A stretch of 64,000 nucleotides of DNA from Agromyces bauzanensis (GCF_014645655.1 NZ_BMMD01000017.1:24030-88029), one strand, 5' to 3'. Shown: positions 17,459 to 26,156, numbered from the stretch's first letter. Translations and numbers: made by a program. The notes: a model not told the origin generated them from the sequence alone.

Positions 17459-18505
17459 ATGCCAGCGATCGGCGACGTCGCACGCCTCGCGGGAGTCTCC
17501 AAGGCCACGGCCTCGCGCGCCCTCACCGGTCGCGGGTACGTCGCCGACGAGACGAGACGCCGCGTCGAGGCGGCCGCTGCGCGCATCGGCTACATCGCCT
17601 CGCCCGACGCCGCCAGCCTGGTGACCGGGCGTACGAAGAACGTGGGCGTCGTCATCCCGTTCGTCAACCGCTGGTTCTTCGGCGAGGTGCTCGAGGGCAT
17701 CGAGCGGTCGCTCCTCTCGGCGGGCTACGACCTCACGCTGTACAACCTCGCCCAGTCGGGGCCCCACCGCGACCGCGTGTTCGACTTCTTCCTCGCCCGC
17801 AAGCGCGTCGACGCGGTGATCGCGGTGGGCGTCGACCTGACCGAGCGCGAGGTCGAGGTCATCACGCGGCGCAGCAAGCCCATCATCGCCCTCGGCGGCA
17901 CCGCCCCGGGGGCCCCACGGCTCGCCATCGACGATCGCGCCGCGGCATCCCTCGCCACCGAACACCTCCTGAAGCTCGGCCACGTCCGAATCGCGCATCT
18001 CGCGGGCGCCGGCTCCGGCGCGGCCGCCAGGAGCGTGCAGGGCCTGCGTCGTGCCGGTTTCCTCCAGGCGATGGATGTCGCTGAACTCGCTCCTGCGGGC
18101 GGAATCGACGACGTCATCGAGGCGGAGATGAGCCTGCCCGGCGGGTACGCCGCGGCCCTGCAGCTGCTGGGGCATCCGGGCGACCGGCCCACGGCCATCT
18201 TCGCGGCATCCGACGAGATCGCCTTCGGGGCGATGCGGGCGGCCGAGCGGCTCGGCATCCCCATGCCCACGGAGCTCTCGATCGTGGGGATCGACGGCCA
18301 CGAGTACGCCGAGCTGTTCGGACTCACGACCGTCGAGCAGTATCCGGGCGAGCAGGGTCGCATCGCCGTCGCGCGCGTCATGCGGATGCTCGGCGAGGGG
18401 CCCAGCGCGCTGGAGGATCCCGGTGGCGCCGAGTCGGATGTCGAGTGGACACCGCTCGCGACGCGCCTCGTCGTGCGCTCGAGCACCACGGCCGCACCCC
18501 GCTGA
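17459..18505 (+). CDS. LacI-family transcriptional regulator of the sugar importer
   Basis: Repressor of 348 residues. The N-terminal helix-turn-helix and hinge (IGDVARLAGVSKATASRALT, then RRRVEAAAARIGYIAS) are followed by a periplasmic-binding-protein-like effector domain from residue about 62 (KNVGVVIPFVNRWFFGEVLEGI) with SIVGIDGHEYAELFGLTTVEQ near the end. The ATG at the listed start is chosen because GGGAGG lies 5 nt upstream; a TTG directly before it is less likely. It diverges from the alpha-glucoside importer, and both promoters carry the same palindrome, so local negative control relieved by the transported sugar is well supported by context. Confidence 0.92.
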   Translation: MPAIGDVARLAGVSKATASRALTGRGYVADETRRRVEAAAARIGYIASPDAASLVTGRTKNVGVVIPFVNRWFFGEVLEGIERSLLSAGYDLTLYNLAQSGPHRDRVFDFFLARKRVDAVIAVGVDLTEREVEVITRRSKPIIALGGTAPGAPRLAIDDRAAASLATEHLLKLGHVRIAHLAGAGSGAAARSVQGLRRAGFLQAMDVAELAPAGGIDDVIEAEMSLPGGYAAALQLLGHPGDRPTAIFAASDEIAFGAMRAAERLGIPMPTELSIVGIDGHEYAELFGLTTVEQYPGEQGRIAVARVMRMLGEGPSALEDPGGAESDVEWTPLATRLVVRSSTTAAPR

Positions 18506-18526
18506 TCGAGGCCGCGGAGGCGGTCC

Positions 18527-19774
18527 TCAGCTCGCGTCGCCGATGCCCACCGCCTCGGCTTCGACGAGGGCGGTCTCGGGCCCATCGTCGACGCGCCGCA
18601 GCGCGCGGTGCCCGGCGAGCACCACGACCAGCGCGACGAGCACCGATCCGGCCGCGGCGAAGTAGGGCGCGGACGGGGAGATGAGGCGCGCGAGCTCGGC
18701 CGCCGCCGGCGGGGCGATCGCGCCCCCGAGGAACCGCACCGACGAATACGCGCTCGACGCGACTGATCGCTGCAGGTCGGTGGCCTCCATCACGCACTCC
18801 GTGAGCACCGTGTTGAGCACGCCGAGCACGAGTCCGCCCACGACGATGCAGGCGACGAGCGCCGCCGCCTCATGGATCACGAGACCAGCGACCGCGAGAT
18901 CGATCGCGAGGAGCGGCAGGACGATCCACAGGACGCGCGTGCGCGGCATCCGTGCGGTGAGCAGCGGGGCGACGAGCACCGAGGTGATCGCCAGCGCGAG
19001 ACCCCAGCCGAAGAACGTGAGGCCCAGGCCGATGGCGTCGAAGCCGAGCGGGAACGGCGAGTACGCGAGCAGCACGAAGAAGCCGATGTTGTAGAAGAAC
19101 GCCGCGGCGGCGAGCACCGCCAGGGCGGGCTGGCGGAGCGCGCGGAGCGGCGCCGACAGGCGCGTGGGTTGCGGTCGGGCCTTGCCTGCTGCCTCGCGAT
19201 CGTCCTGCAGGAAGACCACGATGGCCACGAGGCCGATCGCCATGAGCACGGCGGTGCCGAAGAACGGTCCGCGCCAGCTCAGGTGGCCGAGCAGCCCCCC
19301 GAGCAGCGGTCCCACGGCGATGCCGAGGCCGAGTGCCGCCTCGTAGAGGATGATCGCCGAGCCGGAGCCTCCGGATGCCGCGCCCACGATGGTCGCGAGC
19401 GCAGTCGAGACGAAGAGCGCGTTGCCGAGCCCCCACCCGGCACGGAAGCCGATCACCGACTCGACGTTCTGCGACAACCCCGCCGCCGCCGCGAACACCA
19501 CGATGATGCCGAGCCCGATGATGAGCGTGCGCCTCGCCCCGATGCGGCTGGAGACCCAGCTCGAGCCGAGCATCGCGAGCCCGGTGACGAGGAGGTAGCT
19601 CGTGAACAGGAGCTCGGCTTGGGTGGGCGTCGCCTCGAGGCTCTGGGCGATGGCCGGCAGGATCGGGTCGACGAGGCCGATGCCCATGAACGCGATGACG
19701 CACGAGAACGCGACCGCCCACACGGCCTTCGGCTGACGCAGGATCGACGCGTATGACCCTTGCACCGCGCTCAC
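18527..19774 (-). CDS. MFS transporter
   Basis: Twelve-helix major facilitator transporter of 415 residues, drug:proton antiporter style. The loop between helices 2 and 3 has SSRIGARRTLIIGLG; helix 5 carries GIAVGPLLGGLLGHLSWRGPF, the antiporter motif C region (GPxxGG) seen in exporters. The GTG start overlaps the stop of the upstream marR gene by four bases (GTGA), so both are cotranscribed and coupled. The regulator is therefore the likely controller of this efflux pump. The compound exported is unknown. Confidence 0.9.
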   Translation of the reverse strand: MSAVQGSYASILRQPKAVWAVAFSCVIAFMGIGLVDPILPAIAQSLEATPTQAELLFTSYLLVTGLAMLGSSWVSSRIGARRTLIIGLGIIVVFAAAAGLSQNVESVIGFRAGWGLGNALFVSTALATIVGAASGGSGSAIILYEAALGLGIAVGPLLGGLLGHLSWRGPFFGTAVLMAIGLVAIVVFLQDDREAAGKARPQPTRLSAPLRALRQPALAVLAAAAFFYNIGFFVLLAYSPFPLGFDAIGLGLTFFGWGLALAITSVLVAPLLTARMPRTRVLWIVLPLLAIDLAVAGLVIHEAAALVACIVVGGLVLGVLNTVLTECVMEATDLQRSVASSAYSSVRFLGGAIAPPAAAELARLISPSAPYFAAAGSVLVALVVVLAGHRALRRVDDGPETALVEAEAVGIGDAS

Positions 19775-20229
19775 GCGGCCGCTCCCGTCGTGGCGGCATC
19801 GCGAACCCGCTCGAGTTGCGCCCGCACGATCTCGACGGCCCTCGCGAGGGTGGCGAGCTCGTCGCGGTCGAGGTGGGCGAAGGCGGGCGCGAGGGCGCCG
19901 ACGAGCTCGGCATGCCACGCGTCGAGCGCCGCGATGCCGTGCCGATCGGCGGAGATCAGCCAGGCTCGGGCGTCGCTCGGGTCGGCGATGCGCCGGATCC
20001 AGCCGCGCTCGTGGAGCGCGTGCACGAGCTTCGTCATGGTGGGCTGGCTCACCCGACTGACCCTCGCGAGCTCGCCGAGCCGCATGGGACCCACGTCGCG
20101 GAGCACGCTGAGGGTGCGCCAGACGGCCGACGACTCGGTGCTTCCGGTGGCGGTGGCGGCGAGGCGCGTGAGCCGGTGGTTGACGGCGACGAGGTCGCCG
20201 AGCACGCCGGGAAGGTCTGGAGCGGTCAT
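19771..20229 (-). CDS. MarR-family regulator
   Basis: Winged-helix regulator of 152 residues. The DNA-binding region is LGELARVSRVSQPTMTKLVHALHERGWIRR, followed by the wing with DPSDARAWL; flanking helices form the dimer interface. First gene of an operon with an MFS exporter to which it is translationally coupled. A small palindrome (ATAG-GTCAG-CTAT) lies right in front of its start within a -10-like TATATG context, giving a short or absent leader. Ligand-relieved autorepression of the efflux operon is the usual arrangement. Confidence 0.9.
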   Translation of the reverse strand: MTAPDLPGVLGDLVAVNHRLTRLAATATGSTESSAVWRTLSVLRDVGPMRLGELARVSRVSQPTMTKLVHALHERGWIRRIADPSDARAWLISADRHGIAALDAWHAELVGALAPAFAHLDRDELATLARAVEIVRAQLERVRDAATTGAAA

Positions 20230-20240
20230 CCCAGCAGCAT

Positions 20241-20253
20241 ATAGGTCAGCTAT
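20241..20253. promoter_or_regulatory. Candidate MarR operator
   Basis: ATAG and CTAT arms around a 5-bp centre lie 12 bp upstream of the marR start codon and overlap the probable -10 element on the minus strand. Confidence 0.45.
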
Positions 20254-20375
20254 CGATCTTTCGCCGACGGTCCCGCATGGCCCTCGTCACGTCGACTCAC
20301 GCGAAGTGGCCGCACGCGTGCCAGTCCTCCGGCCACAAGTCGTGACTCGGCGAGCTGAGCCGGCCTGGAGACGAC

Positions 20376-20412
20376 GGATGCCCCGTGGCCGACGATCGGC
20401 CACGGGGCATCC
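20376..20412. terminator. Strong hairpin terminator after rplL
   Basis: A perfect 17-bp stem (arms GGATGCCCCGTGGCCGA and TCGGCCACGGGGCATCC) with a 3-nt loop. No U-run follows, the common actinobacterial form. It lies downstream of rplL in a 239-nt gap that otherwise holds only the marR promoter. Confidence 0.85.
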
Positions 20413-20468
20413 GTGGGTCAGGTGACGCGCGTCACCTCGAGCTGCGAACCCGCTCGCGCGGGCTGCGA

Positions 20469-20858
20469 CTACTTGAGGGTGACGGTCGCGCCGGCCTCCT
20501 CGAGGGCGGCCTTCGCCTTGTCGGCGGTCTCCTTGTTCGCGCCCTCGAGCACGGCCTTGGGAGCACCGTCGACGACAGCCTTGGCCTCGCCGAGGCCGAG
20601 CGAGGTGAGCTCGCGCACGACCTTGATGACCTGGATCTTCTTGTCGCCGACAGTCTCGAGGACGACGTCGAAGGAGTCCTTCTCCTCGACCTCTTCGGCA
20701 GCGGCGCCGCCGCCTGCGGCAGCGGGGCCGGCAACGGCGACGGGGGCGGCCGCGGTGACCTCGAAGGTCTCCTCGAACGCCTTGACGAACTCCGAGAGCT
20801 CGATGAGGGTCAGGCCCTTGAACTGCTCGAGCAGCTCCTCAGTGGACAGCTTCGCCAT
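20469..20858 (-). CDS. rplL: Ribosomal protein bL12 (L7/L12)
   Basis: Stalk protein of the large ribosomal subunit that recruits translation factors; 129 residues. The N-terminal dimerisation/L10-binding part ([21 protein letters not shown]), an Ala/Gly-rich hinge (residues 40-56) and the C-terminal factor-binding domain ([21 protein letters not shown], then [14 protein letters not shown]) are all standard and intact. The start is fixed by AGGAGAAGAATC. It follows rplJ by 50 nt in the usual operon; rplKA are not adjacent in this genome. Confidence 0.98.
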   Translation of the reverse strand: MAKLSTEELLEQFKGLTLIELSEFVKAFEETFEVTAAAPVAVAGPAAAGGGAAAEEVEEKDSFDVVLETVGDKKIQVIKVVRELTSLGLGEAKAVVDGAPKAVLEGANKETADKAKAALEEAGATVTLK

Positions 20859-20908
20859 GATTCTTCTCCTTAGATTTCCTGGTTACTCACCGCTTGGGAG
20901 GCTCGCGC

Positions 20909-21399
20909 CTACGCAGCGGACTCCTGCTTCTCACGCAGCGCGTCGACCGTGCGAACGGCCTTCGAGAGCGGTGCGTTGAACAGATATGCGGCTCCGAACA
21001 GCGAGGCCTTGAAGGCGCCGGCGAGCTTCGCCAGCAGCACTTCGCGGGACTCGAGGTCGGCCAGCTTGCCTACCTCTTCGGCGGTCAGGGGCTTGCCATC
21101 GAAGTAGCCGCCCTTGACCACGAGGAGAGGGTTCGCCTTGGCGAAGTCACGCAGCGACTTCGCGACGGCGACCGGGTCGCCGTGCACGAACGCGATCGCC
21201 GACGGGCCCTTGAGCTCGTCGTCGAACGAGGAGATCCCGGCGTTGTTGGCCGCGATCTTCGTCAGCGTGTTCTTCACCACGGCGTAGCTCGCGTCCCCAC
21301 TGATGGACTTGCGAGGCCGCGGTATTCGGTCAGCAGAACGGCGGTCGAGCTCTCGAACAGGTTCGTGAGTTCGGCAACCGAGGCTTCCTTGTTCGCCAT
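20909..21399 (-). pseudogene. rplJ: Ribosomal protein uL10 gene with out-of-frame internal deletion
   Basis: uL10 anchors the L7/L12 stalk and is normally essential. The true start is clear (AAGGAG five bases before [29 protein letters not shown]). Directly after EYRGL the frame is lost. The conserved continuation reappears as [17 protein letters not shown] in another frame and runs intact to KQESAA. Compared with any uL10, the segment TVxxLxxLR is missing. About 25 nt have gone, joining CTC to GCAAGTCC near 21311-21315. As written no full-length uL10 can be made. A frame opening in the leader at 21427 reads into the second half but with an unrelated N-terminus. Either this is a sequence error or an intact copy exists elsewhere. 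Confidence 0.9.
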
Positions 21400-21648
21400 G
21401 GCCACTCCTTGTGTCTCCAACATGCATCGCGGTGGCGGTGCACGGCCTCGGAGCGCTGGGCGGTTCTCATGAACGCGGCCAAGGAGCGAAAGAAAAGAGC
21501 TCCGGCGCAGTTGCGCGGAGCTCGGCCCGATCCATCGGGAAGTCTTCGTCACACCTGCGCGGGCACTTGCTTTCGCAAGACTTCGGTCGTCTCGCCCGAT
21601 GCTTCAACACCGTGCGCGCACGACAACCAGCGGTCTTCGGCTCAGTAC
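21400..21648 (-). promoter_or_regulatory. L10 leader (autoregulatory mRNA leader of rplJ-rplL)
   Basis: An untranslated leader of about 250 nt between the promoter and rplJ. The section near the 5' end resembles the L10-(L12)4 binding fold found upstream of rplJ in many bacteria, where the stalk complex represses its own translation. A U-tailed hairpin lies in the middle. The match to the RNA family was judged by eye only. Confidence 0.6.
21488..21523 (-). terminator. U-tailed hairpin inside the rplJ leader (attenuator)
   Basis: GAGCTCCG/CGGAGCTC arms extended by CGC/GCG around an AGTT loop with one bulge, followed on the minus strand by TTTTCTTT. This is one of the few intrinsic terminators with a real U-tract here and lies upstream of, not after, the genes, so it suggests transcription attenuation. 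Confidence 0.7.
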
Positions 21649-21677
21649 AGGATAACGGATGCCCCGCGAGCGGCCAA
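21649..21677 (-). promoter_or_regulatory. rplJ-rplL promoter
   Basis: TTGGCC (-35, 21672-21677) and TATCCT (-10, 21649-21654) with a 17-bp spacer on the minus strand, about 250 nt upstream of rplJ. Confidence 0.65.
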
Positions 21678-21803
21678 ATCACCGGTCGACGACGCCCGGC
21701 GACTGCCCGAAGGGGCACCATCCCGCCGCGGTGACCCGGCCCCCGCGGGCGTAGCGGCATACTGTCGTGAGGAGCCGCCGATAAAGGATGCCGGCCGGAG
21801 ACC

Positions 21804-23231
21804 ATGGCAGAGGACATGCGCCGAGAGGACGCGCGACCGACTGCGCAAAACGCCGTTCGCGCGGCCGCGCCCGGCGCCGGCCCGGCGGCGCATTCCCCGG
21901 GTCACCTCGGCGTGCTCCGCGCGTCCGACCCGTCGGCGGTGCGCCCCGACCATGACCTCGTCGCGCTCGCCCGCCTCGCGGGCAACGCCTCGGTCGCGCG
22001 ACTGGTCGACCGCTCCCTCCTGCGCCTGCAGCGCGACGATGCCGGAGCGGCGCAGCCGACCGCGGCGCCCTCGCCTCCGAAGCCCCGTCACACGTGGGTC
22101 TTCATCATGGGCGCCGATCCACCGGGCTCGAAGAACCCCTTCTTCACGCACGCCGAGACGTTCTACCAGGCCAGGTACGGCTCGGTCGCGAACGCGCACA
22201 TCGTCAGCGTCACCACGCTCGAGGCCGTCCTCTCCACCGTCACGGCCGACGGCAACCCGATCGACCTGCTCCTCATCGTCTCCCACGGCCATCCCGACGG
22301 CCGCCTCATGTTCGACCTCGGCGTGACGCCCGATGCGCCACCCCACACGAGACTGCCCATGAGCAAGACGAACGGAACTCCCACGCAGTACGACACGACC
22401 AAGGACGCCGCCGAGCAGGGCAAGCTCACCACCGTCCCCGCGGAGGTCATCGACGACCAGACCAAGATCGTGATCAAGGGCTGCAACATCGGCCGGAGCA
22501 CGCGCATGGTCGGCGTGCTCAAGGATGTCTTCGGCGGACGGGCCGCGGTCACCGGGTCGACGCACGCCCAGGAGTTCGGCGGCGGCAGGGAGCACCTCGC
22601 GGAGTACTACGTCGAGAAGCCGGGCACGCAGTCCCTCACCCGGAAGGCCCTCGCCGCAGAGTTCAAGACCAAGTACTCGGCCCACGTCCCGAACATGGAC
22701 GCCAAGGCATGGACCCGCGTCGCGGCCACGGCGTCGAAGAGCCTCGACGCGGTGCCGTTCGAGGCGTACCGGGGGTCGATCGCCGAGGCCACCGACGCCG
22801 ACTTCAAGCTCGTCTTCGCAACCCAGCTGGCCGAGCTCGCGCAGACCGAGGGTGCCACGTCGATCACGTTCATCAAGCGGGTGCGCAACGGCGCCGACTT
22901 CGACTACACCTTCGGCTACAAGAAGCTCGTCGACGGTTCCGCGCAGGCGGTGGAGAGCGTGATCAGCATCGAGGCGCCGCCCGACGATGCCGCGGCCATC
23001 CAGGCGGCCAGGGACGCGTCCGGACGCCCAGCCTCCTTCGACTTCTCGGTCAGGCGGTCCAAGGATGGACTGGACACAGTCGTCACGGTCACCGCCACAC
23101 GTACCGAGTGGAAGCTCGTGCACCAGGTGATCAAGGACGGCAGCGGCACCCCGATCCCGCCCCCTCCCGACACCGACGTCTTCTGGTACACGACGGTGAC
23201 CCCGCCGCCGGCTCCTGCGACGACGCCCTGA
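21804..23231 (+). CDS. Unassigned protein with possible His/Cys caspase-like domain
   Basis: A 475-residue soluble protein, no signal peptide or membrane helix. The N-terminus (1-75) is disordered and contains LARLAGNASVARL. This resembles the AGNxAV motif common at the N-terminus of DUF4157-type and eCIS-associated actinobacterial proteins. Residues about 95-260 look like a DUF4347/caspase-like alpha/beta domain: DLLLIVSHGHPDGRL with His161, then KIVIKGCNIGRSTRM with Cys227 and VLKDVFGGRAAVTGSTH. These suggest a His-Cys dyad at the ends of adjacent strands. The C-terminal 200 residues (TFIKRVRNGADFDYTFGYKK, Pro-rich end) are not recognised. Only a weak ribosome site (GGAG) precedes the ATG. 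It is a single gene, with RidA 60 nt downstream. Function is unproven; protease or effector is a hypothesis. Confidence 0.7.
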   Translation: MAEDMRREDARPTAQNAVRAAAPGAGPAAHSPGHLGVLRASDPSAVRPDHDLVALARLAGNASVARLVDRSLLRLQRDDAGAAQPTAAPSPPKPRHTWVFIMGADPPGSKNPFFTHAETFYQARYGSVANAHIVSVTTLEAVLSTVTADGNPIDLLLIVSHGHPDGRLMFDLGVTPDAPPHTRLPMSKTNGTPTQYDTTKDAAEQGKLTTVPAEVIDDQTKIVIKGCNIGRSTRMVGVLKDVFGGRAAVTGSTHAQEFGGGREHLAEYYVEKPGTQSLTRKALAAEFKTKYSAHVPNMDAKAWTRVAATASKSLDAVPFEAYRGSIAEATDADFKLVFATQLAELAQTEGATSITFIKRVRNGADFDYTFGYKKLVDGSAQAVESVISIEAPPDDAAAIQAARDASGRPASFDFSVRRSKDGLDTVVTVTATRTEWKLVHQVIKDGSGTPIPPPPDTDVFWYTTVTPPPAPATTP

Positions 23232-23291
23232 CCTGCCCGCGCCGGCGGAGCCCCAAGGCCGAACGTCGGTCGCGGGCGGTATGACGGAACC

Positions 23292-23681
23292 ATGGAGATC
23301 ACGCACCTCAACCCCGCCTCCCTCTTCACGAGCCCCGCGTTCAGCCAGGGCGTCCTCGTGCGGGGCACGCACGACACGCTCTACGTCGGCGGTCAGAACG
23401 GCACGGATGCCTCTGGGGCCATCGTCGAAGGCGGCCTCGGCCCGCAGACCGAGCAGGCGCTGAGGAACGTGCTCGCGGTGCTGGCCGAGGCGGGCGCCGA
23501 CCAGACGAATGTCGTGCGACTCGCCATCTATCTCGCGGCCGGCCAGGACCCGATCGAGGGCTATGCCGCCTCGGCGAAGGTGTGGGGGCGACACGCGACG
23601 GCCGTCACGGTGCTCAACGTCGCGAGCCTCGGGCGAGGCGAGGCGCTGGTCGAGATCGAAGCCGTCGCCGTCGTGGGGTGA
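23292..23681 (+). CDS. RidA family protein (YjgF/YER057c/UK114)
   Basis: Small trimeric enamine/imine deaminase-type protein, 129 residues. The family pattern is visible: FSQGVLVRGTHDTLYVGGQNGTD, TEQALRNVLAVLAEAGA and VVRLAIYLAAGQD. The position of the usual C-terminal catalytic Arg (VxRxxVEVxxVA) is occupied by GRGEALVEIEAVAVV, so it belongs to a RidA side group rather than canonical RidA. It may not deaminate 2-aminoacrylate. It follows the unassigned protein by 60 nt on the same strand and may be cotranscribed. Confidence 0.85.
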   Translation: MEITHLNPASLFTSPAFSQGVLVRGTHDTLYVGGQNGTDASGAIVEGGLGPQTEQALRNVLAVLAEAGADQTNVVRLAIYLAAGQDPIEGYAASAKVWGRHATAVTVLNVASLGRGEALVEIEAVAVVG

Positions 23682-23749
23682 ACTCCGGCGACGCGACATC
23701 CGACCTCGGAGCGGAGCGTTCGGCAAGGTCCCGTGCGCGATGGGAATAG

Positions 23750-23778
23750 TTGATATCGGTCCACTAGTTGACTATGGT
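23750..23778 (+). promoter_or_regulatory. Promoter/operator of the DHA2 efflux operon
   Basis: TTGATA (-35) and TATGGT (-10, 23773-23778) with 17 bp between them. TAGTTGA occurs twice (23748-23754 and 23765-23771) with a third copy TGGTTGA, and TCGGTC (23756-23761) is inverted as GACCGA (23780-23785). These repeats are candidate binding sites for the MarR regulator encoded downstream. Confidence 0.6.
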
Positions 23779-23807
23779 TGACCGACATCGATCATTTCTG
23801 GAGTCAC

Positions 23808-25634
23808 ATGGCCAACCCTTCTCGTGCTCGCGCTTCGACGTCGACGGATGCCGCGTCCGCCGCACTCTCCGACAACGGGATGACCCACAGGGAGGTGCTC
23901 ACCGCCCTGTCGGGCCTACTGCTCGGCATGTTCGTGTCGATGCTCGCCACGACGGTCGTCGGCACCTCGCTGCCGGTCATCATCTCCGACCTCGGAGGCG
24001 ACCAGTCGGCGTTCACGTGGGTCATCACGGCGACACTGCTCGCGACCACGGTGTCGACGCCCATCTGGGGCAAGCTCGCCGACCTCTTCAACCGCAAGCT
24101 GCTGCTGCAGCTCGCACTCGTGATCTTCGTGGCCGCCTCGGCGATCGCCGGGCTCTCGCAGGACCCCGCAACCCTCATCACGATGCGCGTCTTCCAGGGC
24201 ATCGGCGCGGGCGGACTCGCGGCCCTCAGCCAGATCGTCATGGCCGACATCATCAGCCCGCGCGAGCGCGGCCGGTACGCGGGGCTGTTCGGCGCGGTCA
24301 TGGCCGTGGCCACGGTCGGCGGTCCGCTGCTCGGCGGCGTCATCACCGACAGCCTCGGCTGGCGGTGGAACTTCTTCGTCGGCCTCCCCATCGCCGTCGT
24401 CGCGATCGTGCTGCTGCAGCGCACGCTGCACCTGCCGAAGCGGCCGAAGCAGAAGGTCTCCATCGACTACCTGGGCATCGTGCTCATCTCGGCTGGGGTC
24501 TCGCTCCTGCTGCTCTGGGTGACGTTCGCGGGCAGCGACTTCGAGTGGGTCTCGGTGCCGAGCCTCGCCATGGTCGGCGGCGCGGTGCTGCTCCTCGCGA
24601 TCGCGATCGTGGTCGAGTTGCGCGTGAAGGAGCCCCTCATCCCACTCGGCCTGTTCCGGAACCGCACGTTCACCCTCGCCGTGATCGCCTCGATCTCCGT
24701 CGGGGTCGCCATGTTCGGCACCGCCATCTTCCTCAGCCAGTACATGCAGCTCGCGCGCGGCGCGACACCTACCGAGTCGGGCCTGCTCACGATTCCCATG
24801 ATGGCGGGCGTGCTCATCGCCTCCGCCGTGATCGGCGCGCTCGTGAGCTGGCGCGGCAGGTGGAAGGGCTTCATGGTCGCGGGCAGCCTGTTCATGATCG
24901 CGGGCAGCATCCTGCTGTCGCGACTCGAGTACGACACCGAGTTCTGGTATGTCGGCGTCTCGATGTTCGTGCTCGGCGCGGGCGTCGGCATGCTCATGCA
25001 GAACCTCGTGCTCATCGTGCAGAACACGACCGAGGTGAAGCACCTCGGCGTGGCCACCAGCGCGGTGACGTTCTTCCGCAGCCTCGGCGGCACCGTCGGC
25101 GTCGCGGTCATGGGCTCGATCCTCGGCACTGTCGTCGCCGAGCACATCACCACGGGCATCGACGCACTCTCGCCCGAGCAGCAGCTTGAGGCCGCCCGGA
25201 CACTCGGCGACGGCACGATCCCCCAGATCAGCGAGCTGCCCGGGTTCCTCAGGGTGATCGTCGAGTCGGCATACGGCGCCGGCATCGGCAGCGTGTTCCT
25301 CGCCGCGGTGCCGCTCGCGATCGTCACGCTCGTCGCGGTGCTCTTCCTCCCCAACGTGAGCCTGGGCACCCAGAACGCGATCCAGCGAGCGCGCAGCGAC
25401 GAGCGGGCAGATGCCACGAGTGCCACGAGCGCGACCCCGTCCGAGCAGCACGAGGAGCACGTCCGGGAGTTCGAGGACGTTGAGGACGCCGTGATCGACA
25501 CGGCCGCGGCATCCGTCGCCCTCACCCCCGTCGGCCTCACGCACGACCCCGCCACCGGCGCCCTCGAGACGGAGGGCGAGACGGTGGGCGAGGCATCCGT
25601 CACCACCCGCGATCCACGTGCCGATGGACTTTAG
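23808..25634 (+). CDS. DHA2-family MFS multidrug exporter
   Basis: Fourteen-helix drug:H+ antiporter (EmrB/LfrA/QacA-like), 608 residues. Diagnostic pieces: GLLLGMFVSMLATTVVGTSL in helix 1, WGKLADLFNRKLLLQ (motif A), LITMRVFQGIGAGGLAALSQ (motif B) and VGGPLLGGVITDSLGWRW (motif C). The last 90 residues form a charged cytoplasmic tail rich in Ala, Thr and Glu. The ATG is preceded by TGGAG at 5 nt; an in-frame TTG 30 nt upstream overlaps the -10 and was rejected. A marR-type gene follows after 9 nt, so regulator and pump share a transcript. The exported drug is unknown. Confidence 0.93.
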   Translation: MANPSRARASTSTDAASAALSDNGMTHREVLTALSGLLLGMFVSMLATTVVGTSLPVIISDLGGDQSAFTWVITATLLATTVSTPIWGKLADLFNRKLLLQLALVIFVAASAIAGLSQDPATLITMRVFQGIGAGGLAALSQIVMADIISPRERGRYAGLFGAVMAVATVGGPLLGGVITDSLGWRWNFFVGLPIAVVAIVLLQRTLHLPKRPKQKVSIDYLGIVLISAGVSLLLLWVTFAGSDFEWVSVPSLAMVGGAVLLLAIAIVVELRVKEPLIPLGLFRNRTFTLAVIASISVGVAMFGTAIFLSQYMQLARGATPTESGLLTIPMMAGVLIASAVIGALVSWRGRWKGFMVAGSLFMIAGSILLSRLEYDTEFWYVGVSMFVLGAGVGMLMQNLVLIVQNTTEVKHLGVATSAVTFFRSLGGTVGVAVMGSILGTVVAEHITTGIDALSPEQQLEAARTLGDGTIPQISELPGFLRVIVESAYGAGIGSVFLAAVPLAIVTLVAVLFLPNVSLGTQNAIQRARSDERADATSATSATPSEQHEEHVREFEDVEDAVIDTAAASVALTPVGLTHDPATGALETEGETVGEASVTTRDPRADGL

Positions 25635-25643
25635 GATCACTCC

Positions 25644-26156
25644 ATGACCACCTCCGACACGGCCGCGCCGCGCACGGCCTCCGACGACGACATCGCCTCG
25701 GTCGAGGAGCAGCTCCGGCTGCTCTTCGTCCGGGTGCGGGCCGTCTGGAAGGAGGCGGCTGCGGCCGTGCATACCGATCTGCAGCCGGTGGGCTACAAGA
25801 TCCTGTCGGCGATCGTGCGCCGCGGGCCGATGCACGCCGGGGCCATCGCCGCCGAGCTCGAGATCGACAAGAGCGTCGTGAGCCGCCAGACCCGGCACCT
25901 CCAGTCGCTCGGCCTCGCCGTGGGGGTGGCCGACCCGAAGGACGGTCGCGCGCGGATCATCCAACCCACCCCGCAGGCGATCGAGAGCGTCGGCCAGAAG
26001 TCCTCGCGCATGCAGCGACAGCTCTACGGGAGCCTTCGCACATGGGCGGCCGACGACGTCGACCAGCTGGCGCGGCTGCTCGGCCGGCTGACGAGCGAGG
26101 TCGTGCTCGCCGAGCGGCCCGACCCGCCCGACGCGGCCTCAGCCGACGAGGGCTGA
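25644..26156 (+). CDS. MarR-family regulator of the DHA2 pump
   Basis: Winged-helix repressor, 170 residues. The recognition section AIAAELEIDKSVVSRQTRHLQSLGL is followed by the wing DPKDGRARII and a long C-terminal helix. It lies 9 nt behind the efflux pump in one operon, an order typical for substrate-induced multidrug exporters. The direct and inverted TTGA-containing repeats at the operon promoter are the probable targets. A large hairpin terminator follows. Confidence 0.9.
   Translation: MTTSDTAAPRTASDDDIASVEEQLRLLFVRVRAVWKEAAAAVHTDLQPVGYKILSAIVRRGPMHAGAIAAELEIDKSVVSRQTRHLQSLGLAVGVADPKDGRARIIQPTPQAIESVGQKSSRMQRQLYGSLRTWAADDVDQLARLLGRLTSEVVLAERPDPPDAASADEG

Noticed and set aside
20909..21427. 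Intact L10 gene starting at 21427
   Set aside because: The N-terminal 40 residues of this frame are unrelated to uL10 and lack a ribosome site; the real start at 21399 has AAGGAG and the conserved N-terminus, so the gene is read as broken.
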